DNA of 43,734 bases, taken from positions 1 through 43,734 of the forward strand of contig CABQHM010000028.1 in NCBI GenBank assembly GCA_902464015.1, given 5' to 3'. The DNA comes from an uncultured Coriobacteriales bacterium (GTDB lineage: Bacteria > Actinomycetota > Coriobacteriia > Coriobacteriales > UMGS124). Numbering within the stretch: position 1 is the stretch's first letter; every line of letters starts with the position of its first letter. This document shows positions 25,750 through 33,923 of the stretch, piece by piece. The notes beneath the pieces are model-generated. The model saw only the letters and a program-made list of their open reading frames with translations, did not search any database and had not been told where the DNA came from. A program made the translations under genes and the position numbers.

Positions 25750-26694
25750 ATGATCCGCACCCCCTTGTGCGACCAGCTCGGCATCGAGCACCCCGTGTTT
25801 CAGGGCGGCATGGCCTGGATCGCCGACGCGAGCCTGGCAGCTGCCGTGAGCGAGGCCGGCGGCCTGGGCATCATCGCCGCCATGAACGCCAACGCCGAGT
25901 GGCTCCGCGACCAGATTCACCAGCTGCGTGAGAAGACCGACAAGCCCTTCGGCGTGAACGTCATGCTCATGAGCCCGTTTGCCGACGAAGTCGCCCAGGT
26001 CGTGGCCGAGGAGCACGTGCCCGTGGCCGTGACCGGCGCCGGCAACCCGGCCAAGTACATGGAGCTGTGGAAGCAGGCCGGCGTCAAGGTCGTGCCCGTG
26101 GTCGCCAGCGTCGCGCTCGCCAAGCTCATGGAGCGCCTGGGCGCCACGGCCGTCGTGGCCGAGGGCACCGAGAGCGGCGGCCACATCGGCGAGCTCACCA
26201 CCATGACGCTTGTGCCGCAGGTGGTAGACGCCGTGAAGATCCCCGTGCTCGCAGCCGGCGGCATCGCCGACGGTCGCGGCGTGGCGGCGGCCTTCATGCT
26301 GGGCGCACAGGGGGTGCAGGTTGGCACGAGGTTCCTCGTGGCCAAGGAGTGCACGGTGAGCCAGGAGTACAAGGACCGCGTCCTCAAGGCGCGCGACCTG
26401 TCCACCACGGTCACCGGCAGGCGCACGGGCCATCCTATCCGCTGCCTGAAGTCGCCGTTCACCCAGAACTACGCCGCCATCGAGAAGGCCGCAGAGTCCG
26501 ACGAGGAGCTGCACGGCCTGTCGGCCGGCGCGCTTCGCAAGGCCGCGCAGGACGGCAACGGCCAGGAGGGCCAGTTCATGGCCGGCCAGATCGCCGCTCT
26601 CGTGAACAAGGAGCAGACGGCGGCCGAGATCGTGAACGACCTCATGGCAGACGCCGAGCGCGTGCTGGGAGGTGCCTCCACATGGGTAAGGTAG
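25750..26694 (+). CDS. fabK: Enoyl-ACP reductase II, FMN type (FabK)
   Basis: This 314-residue FMN-dependent enzyme belongs to the nitronate monooxygenase/FabK family and catalyses the last reduction of each elongation round. Features are the opening HPVFQGGMAWIADASLAAAV, AEGTESGGHIGE, the flavin-phosphate segment VLAAGGIADGRG and GVQVGTRFLVAKE. It lies between acpP and fabD as in streptococci, where FabK replaces FabI. No FabI-type reductase is in the window. GGGAGAG precedes the ATG. Confidence 0.92.
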   Translation: MIRTPLCDQLGIEHPVFQGGMAWIADASLAAAVSEAGGLGIIAAMNANAEWLRDQIHQLREKTDKPFGVNVMLMSPFADEVAQVVAEEHVPVAVTGAGNPAKYMELWKQAGVKVVPVVASVALAKLMERLGATAVVAEGTESGGHIGELTTMTLVPQVVDAVKIPVLAAGGIADGRGVAAAFMLGAQGVQVGTRFLVAKECTVSQEYKDRVLKARDLSTTVTGRRTGHPIRCLKSPFTQNYAAIEKAAESDEELHGLSAGALRKAAQDGNGQEGQFMAGQIAALVNKEQTAAEIVNDLMADAERVLGGASTWVR

Positions 26695-27605
26695 CCATTC
26701 TTTTCGCAGGTCAGGGTGCCCAGCACGAGGGCATGTGCGCCGAGCTCGCGCAGGTGAACGAGGCGGCCCGCGCCGTCTTCGCCCGCTGCGACGAGGTGCG
26801 TCCCGAGACCTCCGATCAGTGCTGGCACGCCAGCAAGGAGACCCTGTCGCTCACGGCGAACACCCAGCCCTGCGTGTGGGCGGCCGACATGGCCTGCGCC
26901 CGCGCCCTTGAGGCCGCCGGCGTGCATGCCGACGCGGTGGCGGGCTTCTCGCTGGGCGAGCTTGCCGCACTTGCCTTCGCCGGGACCCTCGACGAGCAGG
27001 AGGCCTTCCGCCTCGTGTGCCGTCGCAGCGAGCTCATGGACGAGGCGTGCCAGGCAAACCCCGGCGGCATGGCCGCGGTGCTCAAGCTCACGCCCGAGCG
27101 CATCGAGGAGCTTGCCGGCGAGGCCGGAGCCTACGCCGTCAACTACAACTCGCCAGCGCAAACGGTGTGCGCGGGGTCCAAGGAGGCCATTGCGGCCTTG
27201 TGCGACCTCGCCAAGCAGGCAGGCGGGCGCGCCATGCCCCTCGCCGTGCAGGGCGCCTTCCACAGCCCGCTCATGACGAGCGCCCGCGAGGGCCTGGAGA
27301 AGGTGCTGGCAGGCGTCGAGTTCAAGGCGGCCGAGACGCCCGTGTGGGCCAACGCCACGGCAACCCCCTACCCCGCAGACGCCGCCGAGGCGCGCGAGCT
27401 GCTTGCCGCCCAGGTGGCAAGCCCCGTGCGCTGGGCACAGACGCTGGCGGGCCTGGCCGAGGAAGGCTTCGACACGTTCATCGAGGTGGGCCCGGGCAAG
27501 ACGCTCACGGGCCTGGTGAAGCGCACGCTGCCCCAAGCCCGCGCCCTTTCCTGCGAGACGCCCGACGAGGTGGCAGCCGTGGTTGCCGCCCTCAAGGAGG
27601 ACTAA
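26682..27605 (+). CDS. fabD: Malonyl-CoA:ACP transacylase (FabD)
   Basis: This 307-residue transacylase moves malonyl from CoA to ACP. It has the FAGQGAQ opening, nucleophile Ser90 in GFSLGE, active-site His in GAFHSPLM and the VGPGKTLTGLVKR end. Its ATG overlaps fabK by 13 bases, with GGGAGG inside the end of fabK, indicating coupling. Confidence 0.94.
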   Translation: MGKVAILFAGQGAQHEGMCAELAQVNEAARAVFARCDEVRPETSDQCWHASKETLSLTANTQPCVWAADMACARALEAAGVHADAVAGFSLGELAALAFAGTLDEQEAFRLVCRRSELMDEACQANPGGMAAVLKLTPERIEELAGEAGAYAVNYNSPAQTVCAGSKEAIAALCDLAKQAGGRAMPLAVQGAFHSPLMTSAREGLEKVLAGVEFKAAETPVWANATATPYPADAAEARELLAAQVASPVRWAQTLAGLAEEGFDTFIEVGPGKTLTGLVKRTLPQARALSCETPDEVAAVVAALKED

Positions 27606-27607
27606 CC

Positions 27608-28387
27608 ATGGCTGAAAATCTGGCAGCTCAGGCCACACAGGCCGAGCAACCCGCCCGCGTGGCCGTCGTGACCGGCGGCTCGCGTGGCATCGGCCGCGCC
27701 TGTGCGCTGCGCCTGGCTGAAGCCGGCTGCGACGTCGCCGTGCTCTACGCCGGCAACGACGAGGCCGCACGCGAGACCGTGGAGGCCATCGAGGCCCTGG
27801 GCCGTCGCGCCCGGGCTTGGAAGTGCGACGTGGCCAACGCCGAGGAGTGCGCCGCCGTGTGCAAGGAGGTCGCCTCTGAGCTGGGATGCGTGGACGTTCT
27901 CGTGAACAACGCAGGCGTTACGCGCGACAACCTGCTAGGCCGCATCAAGGACGACGACTTCGACCGCGTGATCGACGTCAACCTCAAGGGCGCGTTCAAC
28001 ATGGTGAAGGCCCTCTACCGCACCTGGCTGCGCAACAAGGGCACGGGCCGCATCATCAACGTGAGCTCCGTGGTGGGCCTCATGGGCAACGCCGGCCAGG
28101 CAAACTACGCCGCCAGCAAGGCGGGTCTCATCGGCCTCACCAAGAGCATCGCCCGCGAGCTCGCCCCGCGCGGCGTGACCTGCAACGCCGTTGCGCCCGG
28201 CTTCATCGAGACCGACATGACCGCCGGCCTTTCGGCCGAGGTGCGCGAAGGCTACGACAAGCAGATTCCGCTGGGCTACATGGGCAGCGCCCAGGACGTG
28301 GCGGAAGTCGTGGCGTTCCTCGCAAGCCCCGCGGCGCGCTATGTGACCGGCGAGGTCGTGCGCGTCGACGGCGGCATCGCGATGTAG
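27608..28387 (+). CDS. fabG: 3-oxoacyl-ACP reductase (FabG)
   Basis: This 259-residue short-chain dehydrogenase reduces beta-ketoacyl-ACP with NADPH. The cofactor motif is TGGSRGIGRA. NNAGVTRDNLL, the NVSSVVGLMGN serine, and the YAASK catalytic pair are present, and PGFIETDMT follows. The first 16 residues form a short extra Ala/Gln-rich tail before the Rossmann fold. The ATG is 2 bases after the fabD stop, and AAGGAGG is within the end of fabD. Confidence 0.94.
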   Translation: MAENLAAQATQAEQPARVAVVTGGSRGIGRACALRLAEAGCDVAVLYAGNDEAARETVEAIEALGRRARAWKCDVANAEECAAVCKEVASELGCVDVLVNNAGVTRDNLLGRIKDDDFDRVIDVNLKGAFNMVKALYRTWLRNKGTGRIINVSSVVGLMGNAGQANYAASKAGLIGLTKSIARELAPRGVTCNAVAPGFIETDMTAGLSAEVREGYDKQIPLGYMGSAQDVAEVVAFLASPAARYVTGEVVRVDGGIAM

Positions 28388-28436
28388 GCACGCGGCCCGC
28401 AGCAATACCCAAGCACGAACAAAAGGAGCACGCTAC

Positions 28437-29738
28437 ATGGAACGCAGAGTCGTGATCACCGGCCTCGGCGCCGTGACACCCCTGGGCAACGACGCCCCCA
28501 CGAGCTGGGCGGCCGTGAAGGAAGGCACCTGCGGCATCGGCCTCATCACGCATTTTGACACCGAGGCCTACAAGGTAAAGGTCGCCGCCGAGGTCAAGGG
28601 CTTCGACCCGCTCGAGCACGGCCTCACCAAGCAGGAGCTGCGCCGCAATGACCCCGCCATCAACTACGCGCTCGTCGCCTCCGACGAGGCCGTGGCAGAC
28701 GCCGGCCTTCTCATCGAGGGTTCCGCACGCCTGGCCGCGCTTGTCGAGGAAGACGAGAACGTGCAGGCCAACGTGGCAGCCGAGCGCGTGGGCACCTACG
28801 TGGGCTCGGGCATCGGCGGCTTCTCCACGATGATCGAGAACACCCTCAAGTGCCACACCGACGGCCCGCGTAAGGTGTCGCCGCTCATGATCCCCAACAT
28901 GATCGCCAACATGCCCTGCGGCGCGGTCTCCATCAGGCAGCACGCCACGGGCCCCACGCTTCCCGTGGTCACGGCCTGCGCCACCTCGGCCCACGAGATC
29001 GGCGAGGCGTTCCATGCCATCAAGCTGGGACAGATCGACGCCGCGCTTGCCGGCGGCACCGAGTATTCCGTCATCGAGGACGCCATCGCCGGCTTCACGA
29101 GCTGCATGGCCCTCTCGAAGAACCCCGACCCCGCCACCGCATGCAGGCCTTTCGATGCCGAGCGCGACGGCTTCGTGTCGGGCGAGGGCTCGGTCGTCCT
29201 CGTGCTTGAGGAGCTCGAGCACGCCCGCGCCCGCGGCGCCAAGGTCTACGCCGAGATCGTGGGCTACGGCAACACCGCCGACGCCTATCACATCACGAGC
29301 CCCGACCCCCACGCCGACGGCATCGCCCGCTGCATCCGCATGGCCGTGGAAGAGGGCGGCGTGAAGCCCGAGGAGGGCCTCTACATCAACGCCCACGGCA
29401 CCTCCACCAAGCTCAACGACGCCTGCGAGACCGCCGGCTTCAAGCTGGCCCTGGGCGAGGAGGCAGCCCGCGCCGCCCACATCAGCTCGACCAAGAGCAT
29501 GCACGGCCACATGCTGGGCGCCACTGGTGCCATGGAGGCCATGGTGTGTGCGCTGGCGCTCAAGGAGGGCGTGGTACCGGCCACCATCGGCCTGTCCACT
29601 CCCGACCCCGAGTGCGACCTTGACTACACCCCCGGCAAGCAGGCCATCTCGGCCGAGCTCACCTGGGCGCTTTCTACCAACCTGGGCTTCGGCGGACACA
29701 ACGCCGCCCTTGCGTTCAAGAAGTACGTGGAGGACTAA
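28437..29738 (+). CDS. fabF: Beta-ketoacyl-ACP synthase II (FabF)
   Basis: This 433-residue elongating condensing enzyme carries the Cys-His-His triad: Cys181 in VTACATSAHE, His in NAHGTSTKLND and His in KSMHGHMLGATG. ALSTNLGFGGHNAALAFKK ends the fold. A segment around residues 95-115 (EGSARLAALVEEDENVQ) is somewhat longer than in E. coli FabF. AAAGGAG precedes the ATG. FabB is absent here. Confidence 0.95.
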   Translation: MERRVVITGLGAVTPLGNDAPTSWAAVKEGTCGIGLITHFDTEAYKVKVAAEVKGFDPLEHGLTKQELRRNDPAINYALVASDEAVADAGLLIEGSARLAALVEEDENVQANVAAERVGTYVGSGIGGFSTMIENTLKCHTDGPRKVSPLMIPNMIANMPCGAVSIRQHATGPTLPVVTACATSAHEIGEAFHAIKLGQIDAALAGGTEYSVIEDAIAGFTSCMALSKNPDPATACRPFDAERDGFVSGEGSVVLVLEELEHARARGAKVYAEIVGYGNTADAYHITSPDPHADGIARCIRMAVEEGGVKPEEGLYINAHGTSTKLNDACETAGFKLALGEEAARAAHISSTKSMHGHMLGATGAMEAMVCALALKEGVVPATIGLSTPDPECDLDYTPGKQAISAELTWALSTNLGFGGHNAALAFKKYVED

Positions 29739-29740
29739 GC

Positions 29741-30238
29741 ATGGATCTTGAGACCCTGCGCGGTTTCGCCGACCTCATGGAGGAGCGCGGCCTGACCCGC
29801 ATCAAGCTGGAGGAGCCCGACCTGACCCTCGAGCTCGAGCGCGAGGGCGCCGGCGCCACCCAGCCCCCGGCATGGCCGGCCTTCCCACCGACAATGCCCG
29901 CCGCCTGGCCTGCAGCTCCCGCAGCTGCTGTGGCTGCCCCCGCGGCTCCCGCCGCCACTACTGAGCCTGTGGCACCCACCGCGCCTGCGCAGGTCGCCAG
30001 CGGCGCTACCGAGGTGTGCGCACCCATGGTAGGCGTGTTCTACGTGGCCCCCTCCCCCGGCGCCGAGCCGTTCGTGCGCGTGGGCTCGAAGGTGAAGAAG
30101 GGCGAGACCCTGTGCATCCTCGAGGCCATGAAGCTCATGAACGAGGTCGTGGCCGAGTGCGACGGCGAGATCGCCGAGATCTGCGCCAACGACGGCGACC
30201 TGGTCGAATACGGCCGCGTCCTGTTCCGCATCTATTAA
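29741..30238 (+). CDS. accB: Biotin carboxyl carrier protein of acetyl-CoA carboxylase
   Basis: This 165-residue BCCP has an N-terminal helix region, a long Pro/Ala linker (about 40-85) and a biotinyl domain with the modified Lys131 in EAMKLMNEV. It carries CO2 between AccC and the carboxyltransferase. It starts 2 bases after the fabF stop. The very Ala/Pro-rich linker is typical of BCCP, though especially long in Pro-Ala runs here. Confidence 0.94.
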   Translation: MDLETLRGFADLMEERGLTRIKLEEPDLTLELEREGAGATQPPAWPAFPPTMPAAWPAAPAAAVAAPAAPAATTEPVAPTAPAQVASGATEVCAPMVGVFYVAPSPGAEPFVRVGSKVKKGETLCILEAMKLMNEVVAECDGEIAEICANDGDLVEYGRVLFRIY

Positions 30239-30278
30239 GCGCGGCCCGCTATTTGGCTTTTGAAACCGTTGGGATAGA

Positions 30279-30361
30279 CGGATTGCTTTTCGCAAGGCGC
30301 CCGGAGGCGATGTGTACTGGACGTACATGAGCCTCCGGGGAACGCGGCGAAAAGCGATCCG
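30279..30361 (+). ncRNA. Long structured inverted repeat between accB and fabZ
   Basis: CGGATTGCTTTTCGC near 30279 pairs with GCGAAAAGCGATCCG near 30347 with one G-U wobble. Inside, CCCGGAGGC pairs with GCCTCCGGG, and inside that TGTAC pairs with GTACA. The result is a three-tier hairpin of about 83 bases ending 16 bases before fabZ. It has no T-run, so it is more likely an RNA-processing, stability or regulatory element, or a dispersed repeat, than a terminator. I do not recognise the family. Confidence 0.55.
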
Positions 30362-30376
30362 CGATCGGGAGAGACT

Positions 30377-30799
30377 ATGGACAGAGAAGCGCTAAAAGAG
30401 ATTCTGCCTCATCGTGAGCCGATGCTCCTGCTCGACTCCTCCGAGGTCATCGACGGCATCGCCTGTGGCACGTACAAGGTGCGCGGCGACGAGTTCTTCT
30501 TGCAGGGACACTTCCCGGGCAACCCCGTGGTACCCGGCGTCATTCTCTGCGAGATGATGGCCCAGAACTGCTGCGTCCTCGTGGGCGCCGAGGCCACCCA
30601 GGGCAAGGACACCTTCTATACCAGCATGGACAAGATCCGCTTCAAGCACCCCGTGGTGCCCGGCGACGAGGTGTCCATCCGCTGCGAGCTCACCCGACAC
30701 AAGGGTCCGTTCTACTTTGCCTCGGGCAAGGTGTTCGTGGGCGAGGACCTGTGCGTCTCAGGCGAGTTCTCCATCGCCCTCATGCCCAAGAAAGCCTAA
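30377..30799 (+). CDS. fabZ: 3-hydroxyacyl-ACP dehydratase (FabZ)
   Basis: This 140-residue hot-dog-fold enzyme removes water from 3-hydroxyacyl-ACP. Catalytic His45 lies in GHFPGNPVVPG and Glu59 in ILCEMMAQ. No FabA or FabM isomerase is present in the window, so this protein or an unlinked gene must account for any unsaturated acids. GGGAGAG precedes the ATG. Confidence 0.94.
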   Translation: MDREALKEILPHREPMLLLDSSEVIDGIACGTYKVRGDEFFLQGHFPGNPVVPGVILCEMMAQNCCVLVGAEATQGKDTFYTSMDKIRFKHPVVPGDEVSIRCELTRHKGPFYFASGKVFVGEDLCVSGEFSIALMPKKA

Positions 30800-30853
30800 G
30801 CAACCCCCGCAATCTCTGATGCGGCATTCCGCGCACGAAGATAGGTAGACCAA

Positions 30854-32194
30854 ATGTTCAGCAAGATTCTCATAGCCAACCGCGGCGAGGTAGCCGTGCG
30901 CGTCATTCGCGCGTGCAAGGAGATGGGCGTCGAGACCGTCGCCGTCTTCAGCACGGCCGACAAGGACGCCCTGCATGTGGCCCTGGCCGACGAGGCGTAC
31001 TGCATCGGCGGGCCCCGCCCCCATGAGAGCTACCTCAACAAGGAGGCCATCCTCACCGTGGCGCTCAAGTCGGGCGCGGCGGCCATCCACCCCGGCTACG
31101 GCTTCCTCTCCGAGAACGCCGAGTTCGCACGCATGTGCAAAGAAGCCGGCGTGGTCTTCATCGGCCCCTCGGCTGAGGTCATCGAGAAGCTCGGCAGCAA
31201 GGACGCCGCTCGCATCTGCGCCCGCGAAGCCAACGTGCCCGTGGCGCCTGGTTGCGACCTGCTCACGAGCGCTGAACAGGCTGAGGCCGAGGCGCGCCGC
31301 ATCGGCTGCCCCGTGCTCATCAAGGCACGTGCTGGCGGCGGCGGGCGCGGCATCCGTCGCGTCGATTCCCCCGAGGCGGCCCGCGCCGCCTACCAGGAGG
31401 CATACTCGGAGGCCCTCTCCGCCTTCGGCGACGGCGAGTGCTACATGGAGAAGTTCGTGGAGCACGCCCACCACGTGGAGGCCCAGCTGCTCTGCGACAA
31501 CCACGGCCACGCTGTGGCCCTGGGCGAGCGCGAGTGCTCGGTGCAACGCCGCAACCAGAAGCTGCTCGAGGAGAGCCCCTGTGCGTGCCTGAAGCCCCGC
31601 GTGCGCGAGAAGATCCTCGACGCCGCCGTGCGCCTCGCCAAGAAGGTAAAGTACACGGGCGTGGGCACCATCGAGTTCCTCTACACCGACAGCGGTGACT
31701 TCTACTTCATGGAGATGAACACACGCCTGCAGGTAGAGCACCCCGTGACCGAAATGGTGACAGGCCTTGACCTCGTCAAATGGCAGATTCGCTGCGCAGC
31801 GGGGGCAAAGCTTCCCTTCAAGCAGGAAGACATCCGCCCCCAAGGCGCCGCCATCGAGTGCCGCATCAACGCCGAGGACGAGAACTTCCGTCCGTCGTGC
31901 GGCAAGATCACGACGCTGCACGTGCCCAACGGCCCTTGGGTGCGCTTCGACTCGGCCCTCTACCAGGGATGCGTCGTACCTCCGTGGTACGACTCGCTGC
32001 TCGGCAAGCTCATCGTGCACGCGCCCACCCGCGAGGAGGCCATCCGCAAGATGCGCTCCGCCCTGGGCGAGCTTGCCGTCGAGGGCGTCTGCGACAACTC
32101 CGAGCTGCAGCTCGACATCCTCAACAACCCCGAGTTCCTGAGCGGGGTCTACCACACGGATCTGATGGGACACCTGTATGCCAATCATGACTAA
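30854..32194 (+). CDS. accC: Biotin carboxylase subunit of acetyl-CoA carboxylase
   Basis: This 446-residue ATP-grasp enzyme carboxylates biotin on AccB. It opens with FSKILIANRGEVAVRVIRAC, has the ATP-binding ARAGGGGRGIRRV, and the MEMNTRLQVEHPVTEM catalytic signature followed by the conserved GHAIECRIN equivalent (GAAIECRINAED). Length is standard. The next gene overlaps its end by 17 bases. Confidence 0.95.
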   Translation: MFSKILIANRGEVAVRVIRACKEMGVETVAVFSTADKDALHVALADEAYCIGGPRPHESYLNKEAILTVALKSGAAAIHPGYGFLSENAEFARMCKEAGVVFIGPSAEVIEKLGSKDAARICAREANVPVAPGCDLLTSAEQAEAEARRIGCPVLIKARAGGGGRGIRRVDSPEAARAAYQEAYSEALSAFGDGECYMEKFVEHAHHVEAQLLCDNHGHAVALGERECSVQRRNQKLLEESPCACLKPRVREKILDAAVRLAKKVKYTGVGTIEFLYTDSGDFYFMEMNTRLQVEHPVTEMVTGLDLVKWQIRCAAGAKLPFKQEDIRPQGAAIECRINAEDENFRPSCGKITTLHVPNGPWVRFDSALYQGCVVPPWYDSLLGKLIVHAPTREEAIRKMRSALGELAVEGVCDNSELQLDILNNPEFLSGVYHTDLMGHLYANHD

Positions 32195-33923
32195 GCGGGC
32201 AAAGAAGTCGCGCAACACGCTGGAGAGCAGCGCAAACGACGTGCCTGTGGAGATTCCCGAGCGCAGGCTCTATGCCAAGTGCAACTCGTGCAAGCGCATC
32301 GTCGACATCGAGGAGGCCGCGCGCGACCTCGACGTGTGCCCGCACTGCGGCCACCACATGCGCCTGGGCGCCCGCCGCAGGCTTGAGATCACCTGCGACA
32401 AGGGCAGCTTCCAGGAATGGTTCGCCGACCTCGAAGCCACCGACTTTTTGGGCTTCCCGGGATACGCCGGCAAGCTTCAGACCGCGCGCACGAAGACCGG
32501 CGAGGCCGACGCCGTCGTGTGCGGCCGCGCCACCATCGAGGGCATGCCCTGCGCCATCTTCATCATGAACGGCGACTTCATGATGGGCTCGATGGGCGCC
32601 GTGGTGGGCGAGAAGATCTCGCGCACCTTCGAGCGCGCCGCAGCCGAGGGACTGCCCGTGGTGGGCTTCACCGTGTCGGGCGGCGCCCGCATGCAGGAAG
32701 GCACCACCTCCCTCATGCAGATGGCCAAGGTCTCGGCCGCCCGCCAGCGCTTCGGGGCGCAGGGCGGCTTCTACCTGTGCGTGCTCACCGACCCCACCTC
32801 CGGCGGCGTCACGGCCTCCTTTGCCATGGAGGGCGACGTCATCCTGGCCGAGCCCGGTGCGCTCGTGGCCTTCGCAGGCCCGCGCGTCATCGAGCAGACC
32901 ATCCACAAGAAGCTGCCCGAGGGCTTTCAGAGCGCCGAGTTCCAGCTTGAGCACGGCTTCGTGGACCGCATCGTGGCCCGCGCCGACATGCGCGACGAGC
33001 TGGGTCGCCTGCTGAGCCTGCATGCCCCGGCCGAAGTGGCTGCGCAGTGGGTGCGCCCTTGCACGCGCCCCGTGCAGGAGACCCCCGCAAGGCCCGTCAA
33101 GGTCAAGGGTGCGACGACGATGCCCGAGGTGAGCTGCGCCTACGACCGCGTGAAGAACGCCCGCAGCGCCGAGCGCGCAACCGCCCTCGACATCATCGAC
33201 AACCTCTTTACCGACTTCGTGGAGCTCCACGGCGACAGGGGCTTCCGCGACGACGCAGCCGTGGTGGCTGGCGTTGCACGCCTGGGCGGCCGCAGTGTGA
33301 CCGTCATCGCAACCGAGCGCGGCCGCAACCTCAAGGAGCGCGTGGCCCGCAACTTCGGCTCGGCCCACCCCGAGGGCTACCGCAAGGCGCTGCGCCTCAT
33401 GCGCCAGGCCGAGCGCTTCGACCGTCCCGTCGTGTGCCTCATCGACACCTCCGGTGCCTACTGCGGCATCGAGGCCGAGGAGCGCGGCCAGGGCGCGGCC
33501 ATCGCCGACAACCTCGTCGCCATGGCGGGCCTTGCGTGCCCCGTGGTGAGCGTCGTCATCGGCGAGGGCGGCTCGGGCGGCGCCCTGGGTCTGGGCGTGG
33601 CCGACCGCGTGTGGATGCTTGAGAACGCCGTGTACTCGGTCATCAGCCCCGAGGGGTGCGCCTCGATCCTCTACAAGGACGCCTCCAAGGCACCCGAGGC
33701 CGCAGCGGCGCTGGGCCTCACGGCCGACAAGCTCCTTGAGCTGGGCATTATCGACCGCATCGTGAGCGAGGGCACCGGTAGCCCCACCGACGTGGCCGCC
33801 AACCTGCGCGAGGCGCTCGTGCCCACGCTCGACGAGCTCGCCTGTCGCCCCACCGACGCGCTGCTGCAGAAGCGCTACGAGAAGTTCCGCCAGATGGGGG
33901 TGGCAACCATATGCTCTCGCTAG
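32178..33923 (+). CDS. accDA: Fused acetyl-CoA carboxylase carboxyltransferase, beta-alpha (AccD-AccA)
   Basis: One 581-residue polypeptide holds both carboxyltransferase subunits. The beta half (about 1-290) starts with a zinc ribbon (C35, C38, C54, C57) and contains MNGDFMMGSMGAVVGEK and SGGARMQEG. A Pro/Arg/Lys linker (about 290-315) leads to the alpha half, with DFVELHGDRGFRDD, HPEGYRKALRLM and GEGGSGGALGLGVAD. In E. coli and streptococci accD and accA are separate genes. The fusion should give a fixed 1:1 ratio. A start at 32187 is also possible. No frameshift is seen at the junction. Confidence 0.93.
   Translation: MPIMTKRAKKSRNTLESSANDVPVEIPERRLYAKCNSCKRIVDIEEAARDLDVCPHCGHHMRLGARRRLEITCDKGSFQEWFADLEATDFLGFPGYAGKLQTARTKTGEADAVVCGRATIEGMPCAIFIMNGDFMMGSMGAVVGEKISRTFERAAAEGLPVVGFTVSGGARMQEGTTSLMQMAKVSAARQRFGAQGGFYLCVLTDPTSGGVTASFAMEGDVILAEPGALVAFAGPRVIEQTIHKKLPEGFQSAEFQLEHGFVDRIVARADMRDELGRLLSLHAPAEVAAQWVRPCTRPVQETPARPVKVKGATTMPEVSCAYDRVKNARSAERATALDIIDNLFTDFVELHGDRGFRDDAAVVAGVARLGGRSVTVIATERGRNLKERVARNFGSAHPEGYRKALRLMRQAERFDRPVVCLIDTSGAYCGIEAEERGQGAAIADNLVAMAGLACPVVSVVIGEGGSGGALGLGVADRVWMLENAVYSVISPEGCASILYKDASKAPEAAAALGLTADKLLELGIIDRIVSEGTGSPTDVAANLREALVPTLDELACRPTDALLQKRYEKFRQMGVATICSR

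Noticed and set aside
24371..29699. Long minus-strand open frames opposite fab genes
   Set aside because: Codon-bias shadows of the fatty-acid operon with no recognisable domain.
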